Part shown: positions 33,640 through 45,692 of the stretch, piece after piece
How the letters are laid out: every line of letters starts with the position of its first letter
Position numbering within the stretch: position 1 is the first letter of the stretch
NCBI GenBank assembly: GCA_963971425.1
Contig: OZ020525.1
Coordinates: 3,207,560 to 3,271,559 of the forward strand
Direction: 5' to 3'
Length of the DNA stretch: 64,000 nucleotides
Source of the DNA: Bryoerythrophyllum caledonicum
Taxonomy: Eukaryota; Streptophyta; Bryopsida; Pottiales; Pottiaceae
Program-made: the position numbers and the translations under genes
The notes under the pieces: generated by a model
The model's input: only the letters and a program-made list of their open reading frames with translations
The model's database searches: none
Told to the model about the DNA's origin: nothing

Positions 33640-34800
33640 ATTGCATTATGCCAACTACATTTTGCATCAATATATTATTATTTATTGACAACAATATATT
33701 ATTATTGACAACAATTTACATCAAGCCTAGGTGAATGCGGAGCAACAACGATTTACATCAAGCCTAGGTGCCTAGATATTGGAAGGAGTCATTTCTTTTC
33801 AATAGTGACAATGCAAGGGTATGTTCTAGATAAACTTTTTTTGCAATCTTAGGGTTTTTTCCGCATTTTCTTTTTTCACAATCATGCCTACAACCTTACT
33901 TATACAATTCAATTTAATTCATACAAAATCTATTTAATTCCTTCCATGTACTGTACAAACCACGTTGGACTCTTACATACAATGCTCAATGTTTATGGTT
34001 TGTCACATATTGTTTTTGTATGACATGGGGGTTCGTATTTTGTATGACATTGTGGTTTTGACTTTGAGATATAACATGGTGATTTTAATATTATATGACA
34101 TGGTGGTTCTAACATTTTATGGCTTCCTAGTCATTACTTGTTGATCTTGATTATTATTAGTACTTCACTTCATTTTTATCCTTACTTGGTGGACTTCATT
34201 TTGGTTACTACTTTTTGGTCTTTAATTTGGTTAGTACTTAATGGTCTTCATTTTGGTGAGTACTTAGTGGTGTCCATCTTGGTCACTATTTCGTTCTCTT
34301 CAATTTAATCATTACTTGGTAAGACAAGTTTTATGTTACCTTATCCAACAATATGTGATAATGTTTTCTCAATTCACTTTGACTTGTGAATAATTCTTTC
34401 ACTAATTGATAATATTTTTTCACATCAAAGATATGGAATAATAAAGAGTGGTGCATTGTATGATTTTCGCAGTATGGATTGGGTATTTATTATTTATTAT
34501 TTATTATTTTAAAGAAAAAATCCACTGTAGCTTAGAGTTATAGGAGGTTTATAAGAATTGTCAAAAGGCAAGTTTTTTTTTGGAATTTTGGAAGAATCAC
34601 TATCTTTTTTGACTTCACATGTGGTAAAGAATATTTTTGCTACATATTCAAAGTATGATCTTCTAATTGTTTTTTTAAAAATGTAGTCTCGTTGCTCAAA
34701 ACGTGGCAGAAGTAATAGAAGGAAAAACTAATGCTCACTATATCTATTTTCAATAATTGTTCTTCTAGTCTTCATAAATTCATTTATATAATTTTTTTAG
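33640..34800. other. Spacer with short direct repeats
   Basis: It holds two copies of ATTTACATCAAGCCTAGGTG (33,716 and 33,750), a run of TGACATGGTGGTT-type repeats (34,020-34,130) and TACTTGGTGGACTTCATTTT-type repeats (34,135-34,320). No gene is seen. The end is the acceptor region of the transposase gene (AG at 34,799-34,800). No terminal inverted repeat matching the region after 39,700 could be found. Confidence 0.5.
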
Positions 34801-34834
34801 GGATTTCGAAGATGGCGGAGGCTATGAACAAGAA

Positions 34835-37800
34835 ATGCCCATTTCTACGGAAGGTTTATCAAAATGTGTTCTGGATGGAGAAGAAGAGTGCATTTATTTG
34901 GGAGAAAATTCTCCATGGAAGGAAGGAGAAGTACAGCAATCATATGATTCTCCTCCTTTGAGTGACGATGTTACTATCCCACGTTCATCCAAAGGCTACG
35001 TACGTCGTAGTCGTGATGAAATAATAGAAGCATTGAGAGATAAGGTGCAAGTTCCAAATGCAAGAGCATTTGATAGGAAAGATTTGAAATGGGAAGTCGT
35101 GCAAAACAATGGTGGTGGGCAAAAAATTGACACTTTTGAAGCCATTATACCCTGGAACAGATTGAGGGACTTTGTAGAGGGTGAAAGTACAAACCGTGAT
35201 TTTCCATGTACATTCCTAGAGGCGTCTCTAAAGTGTGTACAAAAGGTTGGAGAAGGTGAAAAACCCCAAGCTAACAGTGCCGTTCAAAAGATTAGGTGAG
35301 TGTAATTTTATTGATTCTTGTTGATATTTGTAAGGTTTGAAACTTGGGTCGACTTACAAAACACCCAGGCTACACCCACCGTTAGGTTCGTTCTAGGGGA
35401 TGGTCTGGCGTCTAGACTTAGGTAGTTGACTCCAATTCCACTAATATATGTGTCAATTGTTGTTTGCTTTAAGGTTTTGAAGGTAAAAGTGTATCTATAA
35501 CCTACACTCTTAAGGATTTTTACTTATTATTCTTATACCCACAAGCATGTGCAATTATGACGTGAGCCTTGCTCATTGTCATTATTCTGTGAAGTGTCCA
35601 TCGACTTCTAACCTATACCCTCATGGGTAAATGGATTCTATCCATTTGGTACTCATTGCCAGTTCCTTAATTAATCCAAGTTAATAAATCACAATCTAAC
35701 CTCTAGCAATAAGCTCCAAGCTTCCTTATATCTTCACTTTATGCTTCCCATTATCACACCTTCAAACCACAAGTTAAAGCACAAACAACACACAAGGAAT
35801 AATTAACACTATTCTTTAAGTTTCAAAGTATTAAGTCTAATTCTTGTCTCAATTAACTAGATGCACTATTATTTCTTTAACTAGACTTCCTATACTTTGA
35901 ATATTTCTTTATATCAAAATTTTATTCCTTTGTTTAATTCTAACTTATTTACTAGACTATTATCCTTCGTATACTATTACAATTTCTAAGGATATTCTTG
36001 TAATATAAATCTTAATCAATTCCACTTCTTAGCTAGTCTTATAGATTAACTTTAAACACCATTAGACTTGATCTAAAATTTATAATTTAATTACTAGACT
36101 CACAAGTCAATGTAATTTCCACATTATGTGACCAACTCAACCATGTGTTGATCAAACATTAATAATCAAAATTATTAATTCTCAAATTAATAATTAATTC
36201 GTAATTGAAACTTCAATTCTCATGAATTCCAATTCCAATGATTCTGAATCACAAACTTCAAACAATCATTAGCTCATCACATACATAATGCATTTATTAT
36301 TGAAATTAATTATATGCAATTTAGAATTTATTTTATTTCCGATTGCAATTAATTTTACTTCAATTCTATGCATCAATGATTCAATTGTCTTGCATATTTT
36401 TTATTTATTTATTTATTTAATTTTATTTTTATATTTTTTACAATTTGTTCACAAATTGGTACTGTAGATATTCAATTTCTACTCTAACCAATTTCACTTC
36501 CAAAATTCACCAATTTAATTTATTTATTATAAATTCATTTCTAGTGAATTTTGTAATCTCATTACAATTCTCCTTCACATTTAACTTCCACAATTCATAA
36601 TTTTGAATATAATTCTTTACTTAATGTGTCTTATTACACATGAACAAATTTCACACAACAATTGCAATTATGTAGCTAACAACTCGTAGACTTACACATA
36701 ATTTAACAAATAAATATATTTCAAACAAATTTCTTACAAATCACATGTAAGAATTCTTTACCAGCTTCAATCCAAGCTAGGACTCACATAATTTTCTTCA
36801 AATGTGGTGTGATCATCATCACTTCCTATTCACTTATACTATCTTAATTATGAAAAGGTACCACTTTTCCTAATGACTTTTCCTATCACCTCTTTTAGTT
36901 TAATTTCAAAATCTTTTCATATCATTAGGAGTTATGTCCCTTCTTCGTACCTTTCTAATTCTCTTTTCTATTTATTTTAGTAATTTCTATTTTTTTTTTA
37001 AATTTTACTTCTACTTTTACTTTTACTTTATTCTTTTGAAGTTGTTTTTATAGCTTTTGAGCTCTAATTTTTTGAAATTTCACAACTTTATCATTTTGGC
37101 TCTACAATATTCATTCAAACTTAGCAACCGTTGTTGTCTCAATATTTTTGGTTTCTTTTCTAGTCTATGTATAAGATTCTTACTTTTATGTATTTGTTTT
37201 TTTTAAATGAATAGATTCCAATGTGAATTTGGACCTGAAGACAAAATACACAAGATGAAGGACGATGTTGAAAAGATCTTTGCTGGACACTTACAGAAGA
37301 AATTATCTACAAACCAAAAGATTGCGGCAAAGAGAGTAGCAAAGCAGGTTGCAAAAGCGACAAAAGATAGTGTTAAGGCTTCAAAGGTTGCACAGAATAT
37401 GACATTTTTTGAAGAAGCATTTGAAGTTGAAGCGCCTCCTATTGTCCCCCCATCTCCACCAAAACCATCTATACGTGCACGGAGAGCTTCAAAAGTTCAA
37501 GCTGGATTATCCAAGAAGAGAGGTTGTCTTTGTAAGTTTGACGCTAAACAATTGTATTTGGATACTACTTTATGTGCTATCCAATTTCATTGTTTCGATC
37601 ACATCAACAAACAATCAGAACCTTGCCATGGAAGTTCGTTTGCAGGTTTTAGACATTCAGTCGGTGCTAGATTGTCAGAAAGCACAAAGATATGGATTTG
37701 TAATTGTTTGGGTCAAGGGTTGACTCCTTCTCAGATAATGGCAAAGCATAAACAAGAGGTTTTAGATGCGGCTATGAAAGGTGAAAAATGTACACGAGAT

Positions 37801-39699
37801 ACGTTCATCATGCCAGATGATGTTTATAATATTGCAAAGAAAAGAGCATATGAATTATGGCAGATGCATGTGAAGGATGAACAAAGTGTTCGTATATGGG
37901 TTGAAGGAAATCCGGATATGGTCTCCTATTATCAAGAATTTGGTATTCCTCAAATGAATGAAATTCCAAAAACTGAAGAGGAAGCTCCTTTTTGTCTTGG
38001 AATACAAACTCCATGGCAACAAACCATGATGCTTCAACATGGTCATAATAGAGCCCTATCTATGGACTCTACATTTGGAACTAACGAGCCACGAGTAAGT
38101 GTCTTGCTTTTAGATATTTAGATTGTATAATTATAATTCTATTTCCTTTCATTATTATGGATTGATTGTTTATGTTTTTATTGATCCAGTATCCATTATA
38201 CACTATCCTCGCATTTGATGAATGGCAAAATGGTATTCCCGTCGCATTCATTGTTGTTGGAAAAGCGAAAGAGAAAGATATTACTCCGTGGCTTACAGAA
38301 CTTGATGCCCGTGCAAAAACTGTAAAACCGGATTGGAAGCCAAAGGCATTTGTTGTTGATAATGCCAAAGCAGAAATAAATGCTATCAAGTAAGTTTGTT
38401 ATAAAGTTATGCTCATTGATATTTTACTTGTTAATTTCTTTCTAAACTTTTGATAAACTCTATAACTGATTAAAGAAATGGTTGTGATTTTGTAGGAAAG
38501 TGTGGCCAGATATATCTATTTTGCTTTATTTATGGCATGTGAGGAAGGCCTGGAATGAAAATGCCATACGAAATATTCAAGATCCATTGCTACGGGCACA
38601 AGTTTTGAATGCCGTTGCAGGCATTATGTATTCATCAGATTTAAATCAAAGAGAAGCTGCTGTCAAGGCTGCAGAAGTGAAGATTAAAGAGTTCTCACAG
38701 TTGTATCCAGATGCTAAAGATTTTATAGAGTATTTTGAAGCTAATTGGATGGGAAAGACTTCTATGTGGGTGACTGGAAACAGAAATTTTCCACATTGTG
38801 GACATGATACAAACGCTGCTGTGGAATCGTACCATTGCAATTTAAAATCTATTCTTGCAATCACAAGAAATCGGCTTCTAGGACGGCGAATGGACTGGTT
38901 AATATACAATCTTGTCAATGATGTATTAAACCACTACTGGTATGGTGTCCAATGTAAAATCTATGGATTTACAAAAAACAGAAAAATGGAGGGTATAGTT
39001 GCTAGTACTGTCTTACGAGCTCGTGAGATTCCGAATGACTATGTCTCTATTTTTCCTAGTGGCAAAGACATTGTGCTAGTGATGTCCATGACATCATATC
39101 CACATGTGTGGACAGTGACGGCACCCAACTCTGATTGGGCGCAATGCGATTGTCCTCAAGGCGTACGTGGCTATATTTGCAAACATGTCATAAAGGCTAT
39201 AAAGATGATCCATCCGTGTGTCGAGGATGCTATGATTATCAAGCAGACGGGAACTTTATGTGGCACTATAGAGGGGGGATATGACACATCACAAATTGAT
39301 GCTTTCCAGAAAGGTAAATTGGTCCAACAGAGTGATGATTGTGATGTGTTGGGAGACAATTGTCAGGTTGGGAATACATCCGTAAATCATGCATCTAGAC
39401 AACCTCATATCTTGACTACACATGAGAAGCTTATTCAGGAGGCAAGAAAAATCCGGAGTGAGATTGAAAGTATGGTCATGGAAGACAGTGACATTGCAAT
39501 GACTGCAATAGCCCATCTTGCCGTTGTGCGAGGAAAATTGATCGATCGTCAAGCCTTAGATTCTACAGGTCTCTTACATCCAGCATCACAATCTTCTTTT
39601 CCCCTTGGCGAATGTGATAATCGAACACAACGCCAAAAGAGCTTCTTGGAGGGATCATCTAAGAGAGGGGATAAAAAACGAGCGCGTATTGAACAATGA
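34835..39699 (+). CDS. MULE-type transposase with SWIM zinc finger (4 exons)
   Basis: Exons are 34835-35295, 37215-38094, 38190-38389 and 38496-39699; intron phases 2, 0 and 2 agree, and the joined protein is about 914 aa. DDE candidates: Asp in MDSTFGTN, Asp in FVVDNAKAEI, and Glu in AAVESYHCN. A C-terminal SWIM finger CDCPQGVRGYICKHV follows. This is the organisation of Mutator-like transposases and ZSWIM-type relatives, which bind element ends and catalyse cut-and-paste movement in the nucleus. The frame is open upstream to an AG at 34,800, so a further 5' exon may exist; I used the first in-frame ATG. Intron 1 is 1.9 kb and AT-rich. No flanking terminal repeats are visible, so it may be an immobile or domesticated gene; the reading frame is intact. 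Confidence 0.85.
35296..37214 (+). other. Long AT-rich intron 1 of the transposase gene
   Basis: Donor AG|GTGAGT at 35,296 and acceptor ATAG at 37,214. The two other introns are about 100 bp. The + strand is C/T-rich and G-poor over most of its length, unlike the exons. No ORF or recognisable element lies inside, though its size and base bias suggest an insertion. Confidence 0.6.
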
Positions 39700-39989
39700 A
39701 TATATTTATAGGTACTAGTATAGGTAGAAGTATTGTTTTTGGATATGCAAGTACCGTGTGAAACATGCTTAGAGAGAAGTATGGTGGTTTTAACTACCAA
39801 GTGTAATGGTTTGCATATGTTTTGTTTTATAGTCAAATTTGTCTTAGTATTTTTCTTTATTCCAATATCAAATCTTCTATCAGTTTGTAGTATTTTTTAA
39901 ACATAAAATCTTAATTATGATTAACTAAGTTTCTTTCAATCTACCATAGTATACCTTAGTATATGTGTTAACTTACTTTGTTTTCCATT

Positions 39990-40411
39990 CTTCTTTAATC
40001 TAGTAGTCTCCAAAGGAAAAAATTCTCTCAACGACTTCTTGAAGGTTAGGTCATATTCCCATGGTATCAATCAAAAACCTTCCTCTACGAAATGTTTGTT
40101 ATAGATCAAGAAAATTTTAGACCTTCAAATTGGAAGTATAATTTCCTCCCAAATTTAATGAAAAATTTACATTGTTTTAAATTTCAAACGGGGAGGACGG
40201 AGTCATTGGAAAGTCCCCATTTATCACTTTGAGTGGTACTAACTTTCAAACCACAAATCCAAAAATAATAAAAATACCTCCAAATGGCTCTAACCAGAGA
40301 CAACATAGTATAAAAGTTTCCAAAACCAAGGATTTTTTTTCTTCAAATTTTAGGATCCTATCCAAAATCAAAAACACCCCCCCCTCAAAAAGAGATTTGG
40401 TACTTTAGGAG
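39990..40411. mobile_element. TTAA element fragment, right end only
   Basis: The right end is GGTACTTTAGGAG followed by TTAA (40,412-40,415). Internal TTTCAAACGGGGAGGACGG resembles family 1. No matching left terminus was found. Bases 39,700-39,990 are the 3' flank of the transposase gene without other features. Confidence 0.4.
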
Positions 40412-40462
40412 TTAAGCTATTCATAAATAAATTACTTTGATCAACATTACCACTAACCTACT

Positions 40463-40650
40463 ATACATGTTTCTAAATACTATATATATAATACTAAATA
40501 CTATTTATTATATAGTATATATAGTGTCAAATATTGACAAATATGTAGTATTTAGAAAAATAGTATCAAATATTGGAAAGTTATATAATAAAAATTTGTA
40601 ATACATAATATATTTTATATAAATTGTAATATAGTATTTAGAAACGTAGA
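40463..40650. repeat. AT-rich inverted repeat
   Basis: GTTTCTAAATACTATA near 40,467 is repeated inverted as TATAGTATTTAGAAAC near 40,630. The interior is extremely AT-rich. It may be a small foldback or MITE; a target duplication is not clear. Confidence 0.4.
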
Positions 40651-40814
40651 TATATGAATATTTGACACTATATATATATTGTATAGATTTGTTATTTGAA
40701 ATGCAAACTTTATATGTTAAAATCTTTAAACACAGAATGAAAAATGAAATCATAGGTGACAACCCTGCTACATAAATATGTTGTCCATTAAAATTAGACA
40801 ATGATAACTCTTAA

Positions 40815-42559
40815 CCCCTAAACATCCCTGATGTCGAAAAATGACATTCTGGATGAGCTCAGGGAAGTTCAAATGGCTGCCATTTTTTCATCCAAAATCT
40901 GTTTCATTCGTTTGTTTTTGGAAGTTACTGTAGACCGGGTGTAGTTTACTATGGAGTTATTTCCTTTACCCCAAGCATTACTGTGATTTTTGTAGGAAGG
41001 TTTTAGATGTAGGGGGTTTTTGTTTTGAAGCAATTTTTGGTGAAAATTATGGCAGCCATTTTGAGTTGGGGCAGTAGGGATTATTGCATAGATGAGGAAA
41101 GAAATTATGCTGCCCTTGGTGATTCAGTTCAAGAAAAATGAGTTTTTAGAAAGATAAGTAAATAGAGCTACTACTTACTATGACAGGGTGGTTGGACAAC
41201 CTCCAAAACAGGCTCCCTCATCAAATAGGGCAGATCTCAAGACAAGGAGGGGGAACTCCATCGTAACTCACACTTTTCACAACGGAGATAGGGATTTTTT
41301 TCGCAAGTAAGTAGAAATTCTTACATTTATTTCTTATTCCTACTTTTCATCTTATTTTCTGTTGAATACTTCTCATGTTTACTTGAATTTTCCTTGAATT
41401 TTATAGTATGATTTTTGGACTTGAGGGTCTGGTTTGGGTTGATTCCAGGGACTGAGAGCAAACTTGCTTTTTGTTCTGGACTCCACGGCCTCATTTTTGT
41501 TTGTGACTCCAGGGCCTTATTTTTTTTTGTGACTCCAGGGAGGGAGCTCTCGTCCCAGCAAAATCCGAAGCAGTTGGAAGGATAGGGTTTACCTAGCAAC
41601 AGTCGTTGTCGAGGATGGGTATGGAGTCATCTTGGGCGGTCGTTGCCGAAGACGGGTATGGAATTACCCTAGGCGGGATCAGGTGTGCGCCAGGTATACA
41701 GGTGTGCGCCTTGGTTGGCACACCACTAACGAGGAAGGCGAAACATACATCTGGCAAGGTCGATGCCTTTGTTGACAGTTTCAATGGCAAGGGCCTCTAG
41801 CAATAGTCGGGTTGGCCAGGTCGGCGTCCCAGGGATAAAGGTTGTCATGCCATCACCTTTGCCATTTTTTTTGTTTTTATAATAAGGAGAAGCCAACATA
41901 AGGAGGGAATTTATAACGTGACCCTATCATATATCCCCAATTTCTAGGAAGCTCATTGTAAGGACTCAGGCTATTTATTAGTTAAGTACAAGGACCGTTA
42001 TCTTATATTTATGGTGATTGTCATAAGATTGTGGCCTTGCACATACCAATCTCTGACAAAATTTTCGTCTTTTCCTTAGTGAAGGTGCCCATGTTTCTTT
42101 CTTTTTGTCAAACAGCCTACCCAAAGTTGGAAGGGCAACCTCCAAATAGTAGGAGAAAATATGACATATGTGTATTGTAAGGCGGATTGTGAACACATGA
42201 AACTTAAAAATAAATATCTGTTTTTGGAATTATCTTCCAAACCGACAAAGTCACGTTTATGTAGTTGACCATTTTTGGAAGTGGATTTTCAATGAAGGTG
42301 TATTTTCTCAAAAACTCCAAAAAGTAGGGTCTGCCCGACTAATTTCAGCCCCCAAACGTAACACTTTTTGGAGTGGATGGAAGTCCAAATCATGTCCAAA
42401 GTACACAAGAATTGGCTCACTTATTATTTGGCTATGTTTGAAGAGGATCTTACGGTTACTTTTTGAATATTTTTCTCTCATTGAGCTCTACATGGAATTT
42501 AATTTTGAGGGATTTTTTACTGTATTTCAGCGTTTCGACCCTCCAAGGACGTTTAGGGG
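40815..42559. mobile_element. TTAA-flanked element, family 3 (1,745 bp)
   Basis: TTAA at 40,811-40,814 and 42,560-42,563 bound ends CCCCTAAACATCCCTGATG and, on the other strand, CCCCTAAACGTCCTTGGAGG. The interior contains a GC-richer patch (41,440-41,880) with near-duplicate blocks GAGGATGGGTATGGA / GAAGACGGGTATGGA about 38 bp apart and a short ORF (41,606-41,800, begins SRMGMESSWAV) that I cannot identify; it may be captured host sequence. No transposase is present. Confidence 0.65.
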
Positions 42560-42563
42560 TTAA

Positions 42564-43265
42564 AGATCCAAGAAACCGCATATGGGTTGCAACATGATGT
42601 TTTATGTGTATTTGACATATAAGGTGTAAGAATTGGTTTATACAATAGTTTCTACTCTTTTTGTGTTGAGCCCGATCCAATGATACATGATAATTTGATT
42701 TAGATCATTATTGCACTACTACATGTTTGAGAAGTTCCAAAATGATCATGTATTACATGCATGGTGCCGCATTTGAGCATGATAAGGTTCAAATTTAAGG
42801 ATAATAGATTGGTGGAAACATTGCTTATTTGACCTTGAGCAACGTCAACTCTTAGATTGGGCAGCATGAACGTAAATCTGCAGATCTTACTTTCTCCCTC
42901 TTTATATAAGTTCTGCAGGCAAAGTGAAGGAAGTAGTGATGTATCACATATTTCAAATTTCACTTCCAGGACAATTACAAGGCATATGCAAGCAACAATT
43001 TCACAACTGATCATCAAAATGTATTGAATTGAAAAAGTCACTACAACAAAAACAAAATGAGACCATCTAAGCATGAAACTCATTGATTTGCTTGCACCTA
43101 CTTACTTCTCTGAGCCAAATAATATGATCTTGCAAAGATGAAGAGTAATTGCTTAGAAATATAGTCGTGCAATTCCACTGACTTTGCTGGCAAGGAAGCA
43201 ACGATATGGTTTGGGTGGGCATATGAAGGACGTGTCGAAGATGCTTGATGGTGTGAGAATCTTAA
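42564..43265. other. Spacer between TTAA elements
   Basis: Nothing recognised. A 127-codon minus-strand frame (42,700-43,083) is hydrophobic at one end but has no conserved copy or known motif. Confidence 0.35.
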
Positions 43266-44062
43266 CCCTTTGGCGCCCAGGGATGTTTCTAGAAAAACCA
43301 AGATTTCTGTTGATTTTTTTCTTTGAACCGGAATTGATGGAAATACAATGACTAATATTAATATCTAAACTTACAAAATTGAACTAAACCCATGATCTCA
43401 ACTTTGGAAAAATTTTGCACAACATCCAACCGTTGATGGAATAGATTATAGTGTTTAAAGTTACCGTATATTGGTAGTGAAAACTGTGGAATTTGGAGGG
43501 TGTACTACTTTAACTATCAATAGAGTCTTGCAAGAATTTTTTTACTTTGAATTAGAGCAGTCCACATGTGCACTAGCTTGATAGCTTCAATTGAAATATT
43601 ATATGTGAAGAAAATATTTATACCCAATTATTGGTGATTTTTTTTCTTTTTTCTACTTGGTTGTATACAAAAATGTTCCAACCTTATACGAATCAAAACG
43701 GAAGTTTCGTATGTGAGGAGAGAGATCAACTATTACAAAACAATGAAGAATGTCTTAGAGACCAAGTTCAATCAAAATTTAAGACCAAAATCAATGTGCA
43801 TGTGTGAAATACAACATAGTATGTGGCATAGTATTCAATGTATTCACTGTATTTTAGTGTAATTGGTGTATTTTTTGTTGCATTCCTAGCTTTTCCAAGA
43901 GTTCTATAAATCCAAATCATGATATGATTGTTGGAGAGTGTTCGTGTAATGAGTGCGCAAATCTGATCCTCGTATCTCGAAGCCTAGTTCCTCATGGATT
44001 TCATGCAAATTGAGTTTGAGCACCTCCGGAGTCCCATTTCGAGCTTCCTAGGCGCTAATGGG
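43266..44062. mobile_element. TTAA-flanked element, family 4 (797 bp)
   Basis: TTAA at 43,262-43,265 and 44,063-44,066 flank ends CCCTTTGGCGCC and, on the other strand, CCCATTAGCGCC. The CCCTTTG-type end is much like known animal piggyBac MITE termini. The interior is AT-rich and non-coding and unlike families 1-3. Confidence 0.62.
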
Positions 44063-44320
44063 TTAAGCTTGGTGGGCACGGGTGGTATTGGAAAGACTTC
44101 CCTTGCCATAGAAATGTGCATGTACAATCACCTTGTTCACATTGCTTGTTGAAGGATGTGCAGACAAGGTTGAGGATGGATGCATCGTAGTTGTAGCGGG
44201 ATCTAATGCATGGGATGGGTCATGGTGATTGTGATGTGAGGAGCACAAGGAAATATGAACGTATGTTGATGCATTGAGGTTGAAATAAAGAATACATGAT
44301 CCACACTTCACACCAGCTCC

Positions 44321-44521
44321 TCAATTGTCTGATGAAGTGCTTCGTCCTTTCTCCGAAACTTTTCTGGCAAACTTGGGGTCGTCCACCTTCCTGCGCACGA
44401 CCATCTTGCGGAGCGTGCTTTGGTCCAGAGCTTCCACGGCCTTGGCGGTGTCCGCGCCGTCTTTCAGGATCACCCGCGACAGCTGCCGGTTGCTGCCCGG
44501 CTTCAGTGGGCCCACCACCAA
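44321..44521 (-). pseudogene. GC-rich coding fragment of unknown gene
   Basis: A 66-codon frame with strong G/C third positions encodes GPLKPGSNRQLSRVILKDG, then KAVEALDQSTLRKMVVRRKVD and ends RSTSSDN. It starts at a GTG shortly after an in-frame stop, so the beginning is missing or lies in another exon. Base composition is far from the AT-rich neighbours, which suggests a captured or retroposed exon. I cannot assign a family. Confidence 0.4.
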
Positions 44522-44593
44522 TCATTGGGGCTCCAACGCAGGCTCATCCGCACACATGTGCGTAAGCTTATTGTTGGGTGGACTATGGTCGTA

Positions 44594-44679
44594 GGCACCA
44601 CGCCGGCATGGGGACTTGAACTCATAACCACCTCACCGGTGTGCCATGATCCCAATCACTACACCAAAGGGGTGGTGCC
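44594..44679 (-). mobile_element. tRNA-derived SINE head or tRNA pseudogene
   Basis: On the minus strand the 86-nt stretch starts GGCACCA and ends TGGTGCC, a perfect 7-bp terminal pairing. It contains an A-box-like TTGGTGTAGTGATTGG and a B-box-like GAGTTCAAGTCCCC. The spacing and the CATGxGTTCxAGTCCCC style recall plant tRNA-derived SINEs. A proper T-stem cannot be folded next to the acceptor, so it is not a functional tRNA. Confidence 0.45.
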
Positions 44680-44929
44680 TAATCTACCTAAATTCACATG
44701 TACATGCTATTTGGGGTCTAAACTTAAAAAATCAATATTAATCTCTATATGGAAAAAGTCCAGACGGAGGCTTTTTCAAATCTCGGGCACGTTCCCATGG
44801 TTGCAATTTATATTTGCAATTCTTGAAATTTCGTACAAAGATGCAAGAAGACCAGAGGTGCGTGGGAGTATAATTTATATTCTCATCTAACTCACAGAAA
44901 AAAAAGTTGATATGCCACCATAAAGAAAA

Positions 44930-45688
44930 AATTGTCAAGTGTGGGCATGTCCGACAACTCCAAAAACGTTTGCTAGGACACTCTAGTGAATTTGAGATTT
45001 CCAATACTAGCAAGTAAATTATTTCCTTTCATGTTGTCAAAAAACATTTCTTGTCTTTAGTGACAAAATGCATTTTATCCTAAGTCAAAGATTTTCTCAC
45101 GTTACCACACATTGTAGGGCAAGGAATAAAAAAAACTTCTTTTCCACAGAAATCTTTGAGATCTTCATTTTTTTCACTTTTAATTATTTCTATTACAAGA
45201 CGTGGTGTAAACCTTCTTATTGACCATTCGGATTATCATTCTAAAACATATTTTATGTCCAAATAATTAAAACGTGAAATTGCACTTTTTGAACCTCAAC
45301 TCCTTGCACACTTGTTTTGAATATGCTACACCCCTTTCTTTACCTCTAAAAATTGGTGTAAAAGGAGTTAATATCATGATCAACATGATGGTGTAAAATT
45401 TTGACTATGTGTAGTGCAAAAGTTTGATATCAAGTGAAGTCAAAGTCTATTGATCCACTCAATAGAGGGATGAAAATGAACCATTTTTTCTACTTCACAC
45501 ACTATTATCTTTCAATCCATGTGGTCGAAGTTGATGAAATCTTGAAAGTATGTTTTTTTATTAAGTTTTAAATGATATCCTACAGTTAAAACTAGAAATA
45601 AGATTTCTTATTTCCTTCCTTACTCATTGCACTAAAATTGACAGTTCTGAAGTGTTTTTAGTGTGAAATTGTCAAGGATATTTACGGG
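44930..45688. mobile_element. TTAA element, family 1, 5'-truncated
   Basis: The right end is GATATTTACGGG followed by TTAA (45,689-45,692). Internal blocks such as GAAGTCAAAGTCTATTGATC and CAATACTAGCAAGTAA match other family-1 copies. The latter block is the empty target of the small element nested in copy C at 61,544. The left end is missing. Confidence 0.55.
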
Positions 45689-45692
45689 TTAA

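Noticed and set aside
42700-43083. 127-codon minus-strand ORF with a hydrophobic start
   Set aside because: A single copy with no motif, no splice signals and no promoter features; chance is sufficient.
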